NCBI GenBank assembly: GCA_035946625.1
Contig: DASYZE010000040.1
Coordinates: 62,001 to 126,000 of the forward strand
Length of the DNA stretch: 64,000 nt
Source: DASYXZ01 sp035946625
Lineage (GTDB): Bacteria; Acidobacteriota; Terriglobia; UBA7540
Direction: 5' to 3'
Below the pieces are notes generated by a model that saw only the letters and a program-made list of their open reading frames with translations, was not told where the DNA came from and made no database searches. Of this stretch, positions 27,041-35,761 are shown one piece after another (within the stretch, counting starts at the first letter, position 1; every line of letters begins with the position of its first letter). The position numbers and the translations under genes are program-made.

Positions 27041-27160
27041 GAGGTTAAAGGGAAAGGGTAAAGGGTAAAGGGTAAAACAAAAACATCTGGCCCAGGTGTT
27101 TTCTTTAACCTCGACGGTTTGTCTTTACCCTTTACCCTTTAACTTTTATCCTTTAACCTT
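27041..27160. repeat. Inverted array of GGGTAAA-type heptamers upstream of the SDR gene
   Basis: The left arm (~27042-27077) repeats AAAGGGT units three to four times. The right arm (~27122-27160) is the reverse complement with the same periodicity (TTTACCC repeats, then CTTTAACC). A smaller hairpin and a second CTTTAACCTC copy lie in the loop. The right arm ends only a few bases before the SDR start codon at 27166. Confidence 0.7.
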
Positions 27161-27165
27161 TTTTC

Positions 27166-27957
27166 ATGGACATGGGACTAAAAGATCGGGTGGCGATTGT
27201 CGCGGCGTCGAGCACGGGATTGGGCAAGGCCGTTGCGATGGGATTGGCTCGCGAAGGCGCCAAACTCGCGCTGTGCGCGCGCACCGAAGCAGTGCTGAAA
27301 GCGACCGCCGCTGAAATCCACGATGCGACCGGGGTTGAAGTTCTGTCACGCGCGCTTGATGTGACCGTCTACGACCAGGTACGCGACTTTGTTGCCGGGA
27401 CTCTTGAACACTTTGGCCGCGTGGATATCTGCGTGGCCAATGCCGGCGGGCCGCCCGCCAAGCCATTTTCCCAGACCACGATGGAGGACTGGCAGGCTGG
27501 CGTTAATTTGAACCTGATGAGCACGCTCTATTTTGCCCGCGAAGTTCTGCCCCTGATGCAAAAGCGAAAATGGGGGCGGTTCATCACCATCACCTCCATG
27601 TCCGTCAAGCAGCCGGTTGATAATCTGATTCTCTCCAACTCCGTGCGCGCGGCGGTGAGCGGCCTGGTGAAGAGCCTGGCCAACGAATACGCGCAGGACA
27701 ACGTGCTGGTGACCAACGCCTGCCCGGGCTATACGCAAACGGCGCGCTTGGATCAATTGGCCGAGAAAATTGCAAAGGCGGAAGGCACCGCGCCCGATCA
27801 AATCCGCCAGCGATGGGCTTCCCAGATTCCCCTGAAACGCCTGGGCCAGCCGGAAGAGTTTGCCGCGCTGGTTGTATTCCTCGCCTCCGAACACTCCAGC
27901 TACATCACCGGTGCTTCCATCGCCGTGGACGGCGGGTTCGTGAAGGGCATTTACTAG
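27166..27957 (+). CDS. SDR family oxidoreductase
   Basis: A 263-residue Rossmann-fold protein. The cofactor motif is ASSTGLGKAVA (~14-24), NAGGPP is at ~97, and the strand before the active site reads TITSMSVKQP. The usual catalytic YxxxK is not present: the region is LILSNSVRAAVSGLVKSLA, with Ser-Asn and Arg where Tyr and Lys are expected. This variant occurs in a 3-oxoacyl-ACP-reductase-like SDR group, so activity may differ. It ends GGFVKGIY, and its last ~38 codons recur at 29258-29376 beyond a nuclease gene. Confidence 0.93.
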   Translation: MDMGLKDRVAIVAASSTGLGKAVAMGLAREGAKLALCARTEAVLKATAAEIHDATGVEVLSRALDVTVYDQVRDFVAGTLEHFGRVDICVANAGGPPAKPFSQTTMEDWQAGVNLNLMSTLYFAREVLPLMQKRKWGRFITITSMSVKQPVDNLILSNSVRAAVSGLVKSLANEYAQDNVLVTNACPGYTQTARLDQLAEKIAKAEGTAPDQIRQRWASQIPLKRLGQPEEFAALVVFLASEHSSYITGASIAVDGGFVKGIY

Positions 27958-27993
27958 AACAAGAATGGGTACGCGCCTTGAAGGGTGACTGCC

Positions 27994-29028
27994 ATGAAAA
28001 GCGGCAAGCTCGAATTTCGGCAAGGCTATGCGGCCCTTCTCAAAGATCTGAAGGATCGAATCCGGGCCGCGCGGATTAGTGCGTCACTTGCGGTCAATCG
28101 GGAACTTGTTCTCCTCTATTGGAGCATTGGGCGAGACATCCTGGTTCGGCAAAATGAACAGGGCTGGGGGGCGAAGATTATTGACAAGCTGTCAACAGAC
28201 CTTCGACATGACTTCCCAGAAATGAAGGGGTTGTCTCCCAGGAACCTGAAATACATGCGCGCCTTCGCCGAGGCTTGGCCCGAGAATCAGATTGTGCAAG
28301 CGCCGCTTGCACAAATCACCTGGTACCACAACATCGCCCTTCTCGAAAAGCTGAAAACTTCGCTCGAACGTCTTTGGTATGCTCGGCAAACCGTCCAGAA
28401 TGGGTGGAGCCGCAGCGTGCTCATTCACCAAATTGAGAGCGGACTTTTCAAACGCCAGGGAAAAGCCCTGACCAACTTCAAGCGAACTCTTCCCGCTTCG
28501 CAGTCTGAACTGTCCCAGCAAATCATCAAGGATCCTTACAACTTCGATTTCCTTACGCTCGAGCTAGATGCTCAAGAGCGCGATCTCGAACGAGGTCTGA
28601 CAGAGCATCTTCGCGATTTCCTGTTGGAACTTGGGGTGGGTTTCTCGTTCCTGGGAAGTCAATTTCCCGTCGAAGTCGGCGGACACGAGTTCCGCATTGA
28701 CCTGCTTTTTTATCATTTAAGAATCCGATGTTTTGTGGTGATTGATTTAAAGCTTGGGGAATTCCAGCCGGAATTTGCAGGGAAGATGAATTTTTATCTC
28801 TCCGCGGTTGATGATCTTTTGCGGCACGCCGACGATCAGCCCAGCATCGGAATAGTCTTGTGCAAGTCTAAGAATAGGGTGGTTGCCGAATACGCTTTGA
28901 GGAACATTGGGAAACCTGTGGGGGTCTCGGAATATCGGCTTACTTCGGCGCTGCCCAAACACCTTCGAGCCAGTCTGCCCAGCATCGAAGACCTGGAAGC
29001 AAGCCTTGAGGAGTCGGGGGCGAAATAG
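27994..29028 (+). CDS. PDDEXK nuclease-domain protein (YhcG/DUF1016)
   Basis: About 344 residues (ATG at 27994, or an in-frame GTG at 27985). The N-terminal half is the helical DUF1016 domain (VLLYWSIGRDIL, LSPRNLKYMRAFAEAWP, ITWYHNIALLEK). The C-terminal half is a PD-(D/E)xK nuclease: EFRIDLLFYH, FVVIDLKLGEFQPEF, then NFYLSAVDDLLRH. The Asp of RIDLL and the D-L-K of VIDLK are the likely catalytic residues. Such proteins are often found with restriction or other mobile defence genes. It stands alone between the SDR gene and a duplicate of its 3' end. Confidence 0.93.
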   Translation: MKSGKLEFRQGYAALLKDLKDRIRAARISASLAVNRELVLLYWSIGRDILVRQNEQGWGAKIIDKLSTDLRHDFPEMKGLSPRNLKYMRAFAEAWPENQIVQAPLAQITWYHNIALLEKLKTSLERLWYARQTVQNGWSRSVLIHQIESGLFKRQGKALTNFKRTLPASQSELSQQIIKDPYNFDFLTLELDAQERDLERGLTEHLRDFLLELGVGFSFLGSQFPVEVGGHEFRIDLLFYHLRIRCFVVIDLKLGEFQPEFAGKMNFYLSAVDDLLRHADDQPSIGIVLCKSKNRVVAEYALRNIGKPVGVSEYRLTSALPKHLRASLPSIEDLEASLEESGAK

Positions 29029-29257
29029 ACTCCTCTCACCAAGTTGCCACGATTGCATGCATCATCCCGCGAGCTTTGCCAAAAGGTAATCGTGCAAGAG
29101 GTTGCTGCACAATTGGCCTCACACAGGGTGATGAATTAATCCGTAGGGGCGGCTTTATGCCGCCAACTTTGGCCATAAATATTGAGATCTTGGGGGCCCC
29201 GCAGTCGCCGGACCGCCACGAACTCGCCCCATCTGACTTTTTCCTGGGCGGGTAAAA

Positions 29258-29376
29258 CGAGTGGCCAGCCGGAAGAGTTTGCCGCACTGGTCGTGTTTCT
29301 CGCCTCCGAACGCGCCAGCTACATCACCAGTGCTTCCATCGCCGTGGACGGCGGGTTCGTGAAGGGGATTTACTGA
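29258..29376 (+). pseudogene. Duplicated 3' end of the SDR gene
   Basis: Starting near 29262 the sequence encodes QPEEFAALVVFLASERAS, then YITSASIAVDGGFVKGIY and a stop, almost identical to the last 38 codons of the SDR gene at 27850-27957. No upstream SDR sequence is present. Upstream (29029-29257) I see only a partial GTAGGGGCGGC palindrome at about 29142-29163 and no gene. Confidence 0.88.
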
Positions 29377-29410
29377 TGCAGACCAGCATGGTCCGCCAAG
29401 ACGCGAACCC

Positions 29411-30328
29411 TTAACTTTTGCCGCCGTTTTCCGCGGCCACTGTTCGTACTTTCACGCCCGCCAATTCTTCCAGGAATGTGACCACGGCCGCGTAATCCAT
29501 ATTCCCTTTGCCCTGCGCTTTGGCGGCGCCATAAGTTTCCTTTACTGCCGCGGTGGTGGGCATGGGCACGTTTTGCGCGTAAGCAGCCTCCATGGCCAGT
29601 TCCAAATCCTTGTGCATGAGCTTCAGGGGGAAGTAGGGAGTAAAATCGCCCTTGAAAATAAAGGGCGCCTTAAAGTCTGTTAGAGCGGCGCGCGCCAAAC
29701 TTGACTGAATAATTTCCATCATGGTCTCCGGATGAACTCCGGCCTTGGTCGCCAGCACGAAGCCTTCGCAAAACACCTCCACCATGGTGGCCTGGATGGC
29801 GTTCTGGGCGAGTTTGGCGGATAGCCCGGCGCCGTGCGCACCGCAATAAATATGCTTTTTCCCCAGCACTTTCAGGACCGGCATCATTTGATCGAAGACT
29901 TCGCGGTCGCCGCCAATCATGAAAGTCAACTCACCTTTTTCCGCGCCGTGTTTGCTGCCCGTCACCGGCGCGTCCAGCATTTTTGCGCTTTTGCCCGCCA
30001 GGTGGCAGGCGAATTTGCGGCTCGCTATGGGGCTGATGGTGCTCGAATCGATCAGCACCGCGCCCGCGCGAACGCCGCTCAAAATTCCAGCGGGACCAAG
30101 CACCACCTCTTCCATCGCAGCTGTGTCACTCACAATAGTCCAGATAATCTCGGCTTCACGCGCGGCTTCGGCAGGGCTCGCCGCCACCCGTGCTCCCGCT
30201 TGCGCGAGTGCGGTGGTCTTATCCGGAGTCCGGTTGTAAACGGTCACGTGGTGCCCCGTTTTAATCAAATTCAAAGCCATGGGTTGGCCCATGATTCCAA
30301 GGCCTATGAAAGCAATTTTGTTGGGCAT
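29411..30328 (-). CDS. garR: 2-hydroxy-3-oxopropionate (tartronate semialdehyde) reductase-like dehydrogenase
   Basis: 305 residues of the beta-hydroxyacid dehydrogenase family. It has the NAD(P) motif FIGLGIMGQPMA, the substrate loop DAPVTGSKHGAEKGELTFM, and the catalytic-Lys helix GLSAKLAQNAIQ. The ATG at 30328 has AGGAGA upstream. 3-hydroxyisobutyrate dehydrogenases look alike; the adjacent glycerate kinase favours reduction of tartronate semialdehyde to glycerate. It follows glycerate kinase by about 130 bases. Confidence 0.85.
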   Translation of the reverse strand: MPNKIAFIGLGIMGQPMALNLIKTGHHVTVYNRTPDKTTALAQAGARVAASPAEAAREAEIIWTIVSDTAAMEEVVLGPAGILSGVRAGAVLIDSSTISPIASRKFACHLAGKSAKMLDAPVTGSKHGAEKGELTFMIGGDREVFDQMMPVLKVLGKKHIYCGAHGAGLSAKLAQNAIQATMVEVFCEGFVLATKAGVHPETMMEIIQSSLARAALTDFKAPFIFKGDFTPYFPLKLMHKDLELAMEAAYAQNVPMPTTAAVKETYGAAKAQGKGNMDYAAVVTFLEELAGVKVRTVAAENGGKS

Positions 30329-30460
30329 AAGAGGTCTCCTCATTCGATTGGTCGAGTGCCCTTGGTCATTTGCCCCTTGCCTCCAACTCACGAGGAGTTA
30401 AATCGACACGCAGACTTTGGAATCTGGCCAGCAAATGACAAGGGACAAACGACGTTTTGT

Positions 30461-31807
30461 TTATTCAAAATCCATCCACAGTCGGACGTCGCGAACATTA
30501 TTGTCCGTGAAGCCCGTGTCCAGTGTATCGCCGAGGGAGCGAAAGAAATGATAGGAATCGCTCAGCGCGGCGTATTGTGCCGGGTCAAAGCCGCGGTCGC
30601 GGGCGCGGGGAATCGTTTGGCCGTCGGCAACGGCTCCGCTGGCGGGGCTGTTGCCGTCGCGCCCATCGGTCCCGGCGCTCAGCACCACCTGCTTTTTTCC
30701 GGCAATGCGCTGCGCCGCGTACAAAACATAAGCCTGGTTGCGACCGCCCGCGCCCGGTCCGGTGACCGGACAAATCACTTCGCCGCCCACCACCAGGGCC
30801 ACCGCACCCTCGGGGTGTTGCCGCTTCAAAGCATTGAGCGAAGCCAGATTCGCGTCCGCCACTTGTTTGAAGTCGGCGTCCCAGAGGTTTGGGTCCATTT
30901 CGCAATAGAAGCCCGCTTTTTCGGCGGCGGATTTCGCCGCCCCCACCGCATCACGATTCGAGAGCAGACAGGAATAATTCGAGCGGGAAAAATGTTCGTC
31001 GCCCGGCTTGGGTGTTTCTTCCAGCGAGCGCTCCTCAAAATAGCGGCGAATGCTCGCCGGAAATTTTGCCGTCAACTGATGCTTTTCCGCCAGCGCATAA
31101 CATTCTCCGGTGGTCGATTCGTCCGGCATGGTCGGGCCGGAAGCCACCATGGAGGGGAACTGTTCCGGCACATCGGAAATATACAACGTGAGTTGATGGG
31201 CGGGGAAAGCGCGCGTGGCCAATCGGCCGCCCTTCACCGCCGAAAGATGTTTGCGGAGAATGTTGATCTGCTCGATGGGAAGTCCGCCGGTCACCAGCAC
31301 CTGGTTGAATTTCAGAAGATCATCCAGGGTAATCGCGGGATCGATGGGCTGCTCGAAGAGGCTGGAGCCGCCGCCCGACACCAGAAAAATCACCAGATGG
31401 TCGGGCGTAAGAGCGGAAACCAATTCCAGCGCCGCGCTCGCGCCCTGCATACTGCCGGCAGTCGGATAGGGATGGCCGCCGACAAAATATTGGAAGCGGT
31501 CCATTTTTTTCGCGGGCTCTGCGGGCGCCACGATCACGCCCGACTCCACCGCTCCACCCAGGATCTCGTGAAGTCCGATGGCCATCTGATTGGCCGCTTT
31601 TCCCATGGCGACCACGCACGGCGGACGCAGCAGTGGAACTTGAACGCCGCCCACCACCAGCGCATCGTCATGCCGAAGGAGTTTGGCGCGCATGGCGTGA
31701 CGGACATCAATGGATTTCATCACTTCCAGAAAAATCTGCTTGGCAACTTCCTTGCCATGGGCATAAAGGGGCACGGGGGTGCGGGGTGATCCAGTGTGGG
31801 TGGGCAT
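30461..31807 (-). CDS. Glycerate 2-kinase (class II, DUF4147/MOFRL)
   Basis: 448 residues. The N-terminal DUF4147 domain has AMGKAANQMA and LVSGGGSSLFEQP. The C-terminal MOFRL domain has GPGAGGRNQ and SAGTDGRDG. Members phosphorylate D-glycerate to 2-phosphoglycerate. Its ATG shares one base with the stop of the upstream GlcG-like gene (TGATG), so translation is probably coupled. With the downstream semialdehyde reductase it forms a glyoxylate/glycerate assimilation route. Confidence 0.94.
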   Translation of the reverse strand: MPTHTGSPRTPVPLYAHGKEVAKQIFLEVMKSIDVRHAMRAKLLRHDDALVVGGVQVPLLRPPCVVAMGKAANQMAIGLHEILGGAVESGVIVAPAEPAKKMDRFQYFVGGHPYPTAGSMQGASAALELVSALTPDHLVIFLVSGGGSSLFEQPIDPAITLDDLLKFNQVLVTGGLPIEQINILRKHLSAVKGGRLATRAFPAHQLTLYISDVPEQFPSMVASGPTMPDESTTGECYALAEKHQLTAKFPASIRRYFEERSLEETPKPGDEHFSRSNYSCLLSNRDAVGAAKSAAEKAGFYCEMDPNLWDADFKQVADANLASLNALKRQHPEGAVALVVGGEVICPVTGPGAGGRNQAYVLYAAQRIAGKKQVVLSAGTDGRDGNSPASGAVADGQTIPRARDRGFDPAQYAALSDSYHFFRSLGDTLDTGFTDNNVRDVRLWMDFE

Positions 31808-32238
31808 CAGGAAAATTGGGCCAGGGCATCCGCGCCTGCCTGAGCCACTTGAACGTCTTCGTCCTCGGAGCCGGCGCTAACTCCGATTCCGCCCACGCAT
31901 TGCCCGCCCACCACCAGAGGCAGGCCCCCGCGAATGGCGGTAAGTTTTCCGTCAGTCGCCAGAGAAAGGCCCAGCGAGAGAATCACACCCGTCTCGCCCC
32001 CGGCGAGTGCGGGTCCGGTGGGCGCGCGGCGCAACGCCGCCGCTTTCGCTTTGGTGAGGGCGACCTCGATGGAGGAAAGTTTGGCGCCATCCATGCGCGC
32101 GAACACCAGCAGGTGTCCGCCGTCATCCACCACCGCGATATTCATGGGTACGGAAATCGTGCGCGCTTTCTTTTCCGCCCCAGACAGGATGGCGCGTGCG
32201 CCTTCCAGAGTCAGTCGGGGGTTGTTGCGCGTCAGCAC
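31807..32238 (-). CDS. GlcG/HbpS family protein
   Basis: About 143 residues counted from a GTG at 32238, just before the conserved LTLEGARAILSGAEKKA. An in-frame TTG at 32331 would add 31 residues of low similarity. Family marks are VPMNIAVVDDGGHLLVFARMDGA, given in part as IAVVDDGGHL, and GGLPLVVGGQCVGGIGVSAG near the end. HbpS binds haem and GlcG is tied to glycolate use; the neighbouring genes support the latter. The stop overlaps the glycerate kinase start. Confidence 0.85.
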   Translation of the reverse strand: MLTRNNPRLTLEGARAILSGAEKKARTISVPMNIAVVDDGGHLLVFARMDGAKLSSIEVALTKAKAAALRRAPTGPALAGGETGVILSLGLSLATDGKLTAIRGGLPLVVGGQCVGGIGVSAGSEDEDVQVAQAGADALAQFS

Positions 32239-32581
32239 GGGCTTATTATTGGAGAGAGGCGGATTAAACGCAAGAGGCCTTTCAGAGCTCGTGGGCAAAT
32301 CTTGTGTTGGCGATGGATGTAGCGGGGTCAATCACGCGCAAATATTTTAGAGTCGGAATCTCGAAGACTGGCATTAGGCGGACACTCCATCTACGCCCCA
32401 CGCGGAGCGGGGCGAACGGCTCTTTGACTCCCAGAAGGTCTGCGCCGAGCTGGGCGAAGCATTGCCTGCGCCCCCTCGAAGGGGATTTGGGGAGATCCGT
32501 CGAATTAGCGATGATGCTCCCAAGCAATCCCACCCCGGGAATCGATGTCTGTAGGTTCGGCACATCGGATAGAATAGCCGG

Positions 32582-33286
32582 ATGTCGGATACAGCTACCA
32601 ATCATGCCCTGACGCTGGCCAGAGTTCAAATATTCTCCGGACTCGCGGAAGACGAACTTGCTTTTCTCCTCCACCATACGGTTCAACGTCACTTCTCGGC
32701 CGGTGAACTCATTTTTAGCGAGGGCGACCCATGTTCGGGACTGTATGTGGTGGCCTCGGGGCGCGTGCGTATTTACAAAAGTTCAACCGCTGGGCGCGAA
32801 CAAGTGTTGAGCATCGAAGGGCCAGGCAGTTCCATCGCCGAATTGCCCGTTTTTGATGGCGGAAACTACCCGGCTTCCGCCGCGGCCGTTGATCCTGTTG
32901 CCCTCTTATTCATCAGCAAGCAGGACTTTCATGCGCTTTGCCTGGCCCATCCGCAAGTGGCTTTGAAGGTGCTTCGAGTGGTTGGAGCACGGCTTCGCCG
33001 GCTGGTGGGCATCATCGAGGAGCTCTCGTTCACGACCGTTCGACACCGGCTTGTGTCTTTCCTGTTACGCCTCGCCCACAAAGAAGGCCATAGGACGGCC
33101 GCAGGCGTGGAAGTGAAACTGCCCGCCAACAACCAGGAACTGGCATCACAGGTCGGAACCGTGCGTGAACTGGTGTCGCGGAACCTCTCGCGATTTCAGG
33201 CGGAGGGCCTGCTTAAGCTTGAGGGCCGCACGGTGATCATTCGCGACCTGAAAGACCTCGAAGCCGAAATCGAGTCGACCGTCTGA
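32582..33286 (+). CDS. Crp/Fnr family regulator of the NO-response locus
   Basis: 234 residues with a cNMP-type barrel (FSAGELIFSEGDPCSGLYVV) and a winged helix (NNQELASQVGTVRELVSRNL). It has none of the Fnr cluster Cys arrangement at the N-terminus; a lone Cys is in DPCSG. The position directly upstream of Ric, NnrS and NO reductase suggests a Dnr/NnrR-type nitric-oxide regulator (inference). A TGAC-N4-GTCA box lies between it and ric. Confidence 0.9.
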   Translation: MSDTATNHALTLARVQIFSGLAEDELAFLLHHTVQRHFSAGELIFSEGDPCSGLYVVASGRVRIYKSSTAGREQVLSIEGPGSSIAELPVFDGGNYPASAAAVDPVALLFISKQDFHALCLAHPQVALKVLRVVGARLRRLVGIIEELSFTTVRHRLVSFLLRLAHKEGHRTAAGVEVKLPANNQELASQVGTVRELVSRNLSRFQAEGLLKLEGRTVIIRDLKDLEAEIESTV

Positions 33287-33371
33287 CTCACAGTGCATCA
33301 GTGGGTTACCACAACTCCGGCAACCTTCCGCTCCGCTCTGTGGCGGGCTGGGCTTTTTTTCGTGGCTACTG

Positions 33372-33383
33372 TGACTAAAGTCA
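33372..33383. promoter_or_regulatory. Dnr/NnrR-like operator upstream of ric
   Basis: TGACTAAAGTCA is a perfect dyad of the TGAC-N4-GTCA type, 82 bases before the ric start and 86 bases after the Fnr-type regulator's stop. Confidence 0.5.
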
Positions 33384-33464
33384 TCGGCAAGCAATCCCTG
33401 ACCCGCTAACCTCGTAAGCGTCGGGGGCGGCAGGCCAAAACGGCGAGCCGCAAGGAGAATTATA

Positions 33465-34193
33465 ATGAGCGTGACTGCCGAGAAGACCGTACGAGAATTG
33501 GCTATGGAGAATTTTGCTGCAACTCGGGTATTTGAAAAGCTGGGAATAGATTACTGCTGTGGGGGCAGCCAGTCGATCGAGCAGGCCTGCCGCGCTGCCA
33601 ACGTGCGGGTGGACGAAGTGATGAAGTCGATCGAAGCGGCGGGGCGTTCGATGCCAACATCTTTGGAAGATCGCCGCTGGCAATGCGAGCCGCTGGCAGA
33701 CTTGATTGTTTACATCCAGAACCGTCATCACAAGTATACGCGCGAGGAAATCGCCCGCCTGAATCCGCTATTCGATAAGGTCTGCTCGGTCCACGGGATG
33801 AACCATCCGGAATTGCCAAAGATGCTTGAGATCTTTCACGGTCTGGCCGGGGAATTGACCATGCACATGATGAAAGAAGAAATGGTCTTGTTTCCGTACG
33901 TGATACGCCTGGAAAACGCTGGCACACGAAACGAACCCGTCCCCTTCGCGCCCTTCGGCACGGTGAAGAATCCGGTGGCCATGATGGTTCACGAGCATGA
34001 CTCCGCCGGCGAAGCGCTGCGGGCCCTGCGGCAGGCGAGCCGAAGTTACGCTCCGCCCCAAGATGCCTGCCTCAGCTTCAAAACGCTCTTCAACGCCCTG
34101 TCGGAGTTTGAGGCCGATTTGCACCAGCACATCCACCTGGAAAACAATATTCTCTTTCCCCGCGCTATCGAGTTGGAGAAAAGGCAGGCCTAA
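33465..34193 (+). CDS. ric: Iron-sulfur cluster repair di-iron protein (Ric/YtfE/ScdA)
   Basis: 242 residues. The N-terminal ScdA domain has the diagnostic KLGIDYCCGG. The hemerythrin-like part supplies di-iron ligands: NRHHKYTREE, HGMNHPE, ELTMHMMKEE, MVHEHDSAGE and HQHIHLENN. It repairs Fe-S clusters damaged by nitric oxide or oxidants in characterised bacteria. The start follows AAGGAG. It is the first gene after the Dnr-like operator, and NnrS and NO reductase follow. Confidence 0.95.
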   Translation: MSVTAEKTVRELAMENFAATRVFEKLGIDYCCGGSQSIEQACRAANVRVDEVMKSIEAAGRSMPTSLEDRRWQCEPLADLIVYIQNRHHKYTREEIARLNPLFDKVCSVHGMNHPELPKMLEIFHGLAGELTMHMMKEEMVLFPYVIRLENAGTRNEPVPFAPFGTVKNPVAMMVHEHDSAGEALRALRQASRSYAPPQDACLSFKTLFNALSEFEADLHQHIHLENNILFPRAIELEKRQA

Positions 34194-34307
34194 CGGCGCG
34201 CGCGGCCTGCTCGCTGCGGCGGCAGCGCCGGGAAATGGGTGGCCGGAAACCGCCGCTGCAATCGGCGGCTGGCGATCCCGGACTCAGCAAAAACGATTGG
34301 AGGAAAG

Positions 34308-35639
34308 GTGTCCGCGCTCCCCACACGAATCGAAGCTCAGGCGGGACGATCGCTTTCGCCTTCGGAGATTTTCAAGATCTCCGCATCGCGCGAAGCCGGA
34401 TTATCCCGCCTGCTCACCCTCTACATTTCCACCGGCCTCGTCTTCATGCTCCTGCCCGGCACGTTTCTGGGGGTGTGGAATCTGCTCTCCATCAGCAGCC
34501 ATCGAACCTTGAGCGCAGTCTCTAACGCGTGGATTCAGGCGCACGGACACGCACAAATCTACGGGTGGATCGGAACTTTCATCCTCGGCATTGGCTTTTA
34601 CTCCCTTCCCAAGCTGCGCCGGATGGATCCGCTGGCGTTGTCAACCGGATTGATCACTTGGGGGCTGTGGACGTCGGGCGTGAGTCTGCGCTGGCTGGCA
34701 GGCGTTTATGAATGGCACTGGCGCGCGGCACTCCCGCTTTCGGCCGCTCTCGAGCTCGCTGCCTTTCTCATTTTCCTTCGCGCCGTCTCCGCCCACCGGC
34801 CGCAAGACTCCGGCAAGGACCGGCTGGAGGAATGGGTGATCGTCGTCATGGCAGGCACCGTGGGCCTGCTTCTCACGCTGGTCGTAAATCTCGCCTCCGT
34901 TCTCTCGCTGGCCATTTACGGCAAATCGCCCGAATTGCCGCACAGTTTCGACCAGCGTTTTCTGGTATTACAAACTTGGGGATTTTTGGTCCCGTTCGTC
35001 TGGGGTTTCAGTGCCAAGTGGATGCCGGTTTTCCTGGGGTTGCGCCCGACGCGAGGCCGCGCGCTCTTGTCCGCAGTTGCGCTAAACTCGGCCGGCACTT
35101 TGGCCGCCTTGCAGGGTTGGATTGGGATTGCGGTTTTTCTCTTGCTCGGCGGCATGTCCTTCGCCGTTTACGCGCTGCGGCTGTTTGAGCCGACGGATCG
35201 TCCGGCGAAGACCAGAGGCGTCCACGCCAGCTTCCCTGTTTTTGTTCGCCTCGCGTATGCCTGGGGAATCGTCTCGGCCCTGCTGGCCATCTGGGCCGCG
35301 TATTCAGGAAATCCCCCCGGCATTTGGGGCGCATCGCGGCATGGGCTCACCGTCGGATTTCTGGCCATGATGGTGTTTGCCGTGGGCCAGCGCGTGCTGC
35401 CGGCGTTCTCCGGGATGCACCTGCTATTCAGCTCCAAGCTGATGTTCGTGGCTTTGTTGGTGCTCTCGGTGGGCTGCCTGTTGCGAGTAGGCTCGGAGAT
35501 TCTTGCTTACGGGGGTTTGGTTTCCTCCGCCTGGTCCTGGCTGCCGATTTCCGCCTATGCGGAGATGACCGCTATCACAGTTTACGCCCTGAATCTTTCT
35601 ATTACCTTTGCGCGCCGGCCGCAAGTTGTGCCAGCATGA
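34308..35639 (+). CDS. NnrS-family multi-spanning membrane protein
   Basis: About 443 residues with roughly twelve membrane helices. The GTG at 34308 is chosen because GGAGG lies 4 bases upstream; longer in-frame starts exist (34239). Conserved His are in IQAHGHAQIYGWIG, SRHGLTVGFLAMM and FSGMHLLF, fitting the haem/copper-binding NnrS family that relieves nitrosative stress. It lies between ric and NO reductase on the same strand. Confidence 0.85.
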   Translation: MSALPTRIEAQAGRSLSPSEIFKISASREAGLSRLLTLYISTGLVFMLLPGTFLGVWNLLSISSHRTLSAVSNAWIQAHGHAQIYGWIGTFILGIGFYSLPKLRRMDPLALSTGLITWGLWTSGVSLRWLAGVYEWHWRAALPLSAALELAAFLIFLRAVSAHRPQDSGKDRLEEWVIVVMAGTVGLLLTLVVNLASVLSLAIYGKSPELPHSFDQRFLVLQTWGFLVPFVWGFSAKWMPVFLGLRPTRGRALLSAVALNSAGTLAALQGWIGIAVFLLLGGMSFAVYALRLFEPTDRPAKTRGVHASFPVFVRLAYAWGIVSALLAIWAAYSGNPPGIWGASRHGLTVGFLAMMVFAVGQRVLPAFSGMHLLFSSKLMFVALLVLSVGCLLRVGSEILAYGGLVSSAWSWLPISAYAEMTAITVYALNLSITFARRPQVVPA

Positions 35640-35761
35640 CTCTCGGTCTAGGCGGCGGAACCTGTCCCGACTTGATCGGAAGGCCGCCACCCGGAAAGAT
35701 AGGAGAGATAATCCACCCGTAGAGGGCGAAATTTGTTCGTGCAAGTCTGAGGAGGCAGCGC

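Noticed and set aside
27041..27160. Heptamer array as a CRISPR or plasmid iteron origin
   Set aside because: There are no spacers, no Rep or Cas gene, and the arms are mirrored rather than all direct.
29834..31789. 651-residue forward-strand open frame
   Set aside because: It is opposite two well-recognised genes (semialdehyde reductase and glycerate kinase) and shows no domain of its own.
32260..32581. Possible small gene between the GlcG-like gene and the Fnr-type regulator
   Set aside because: Short frames exist on both strands but have no ribosome site and no recognisable pattern; part may be the GlcG leader.
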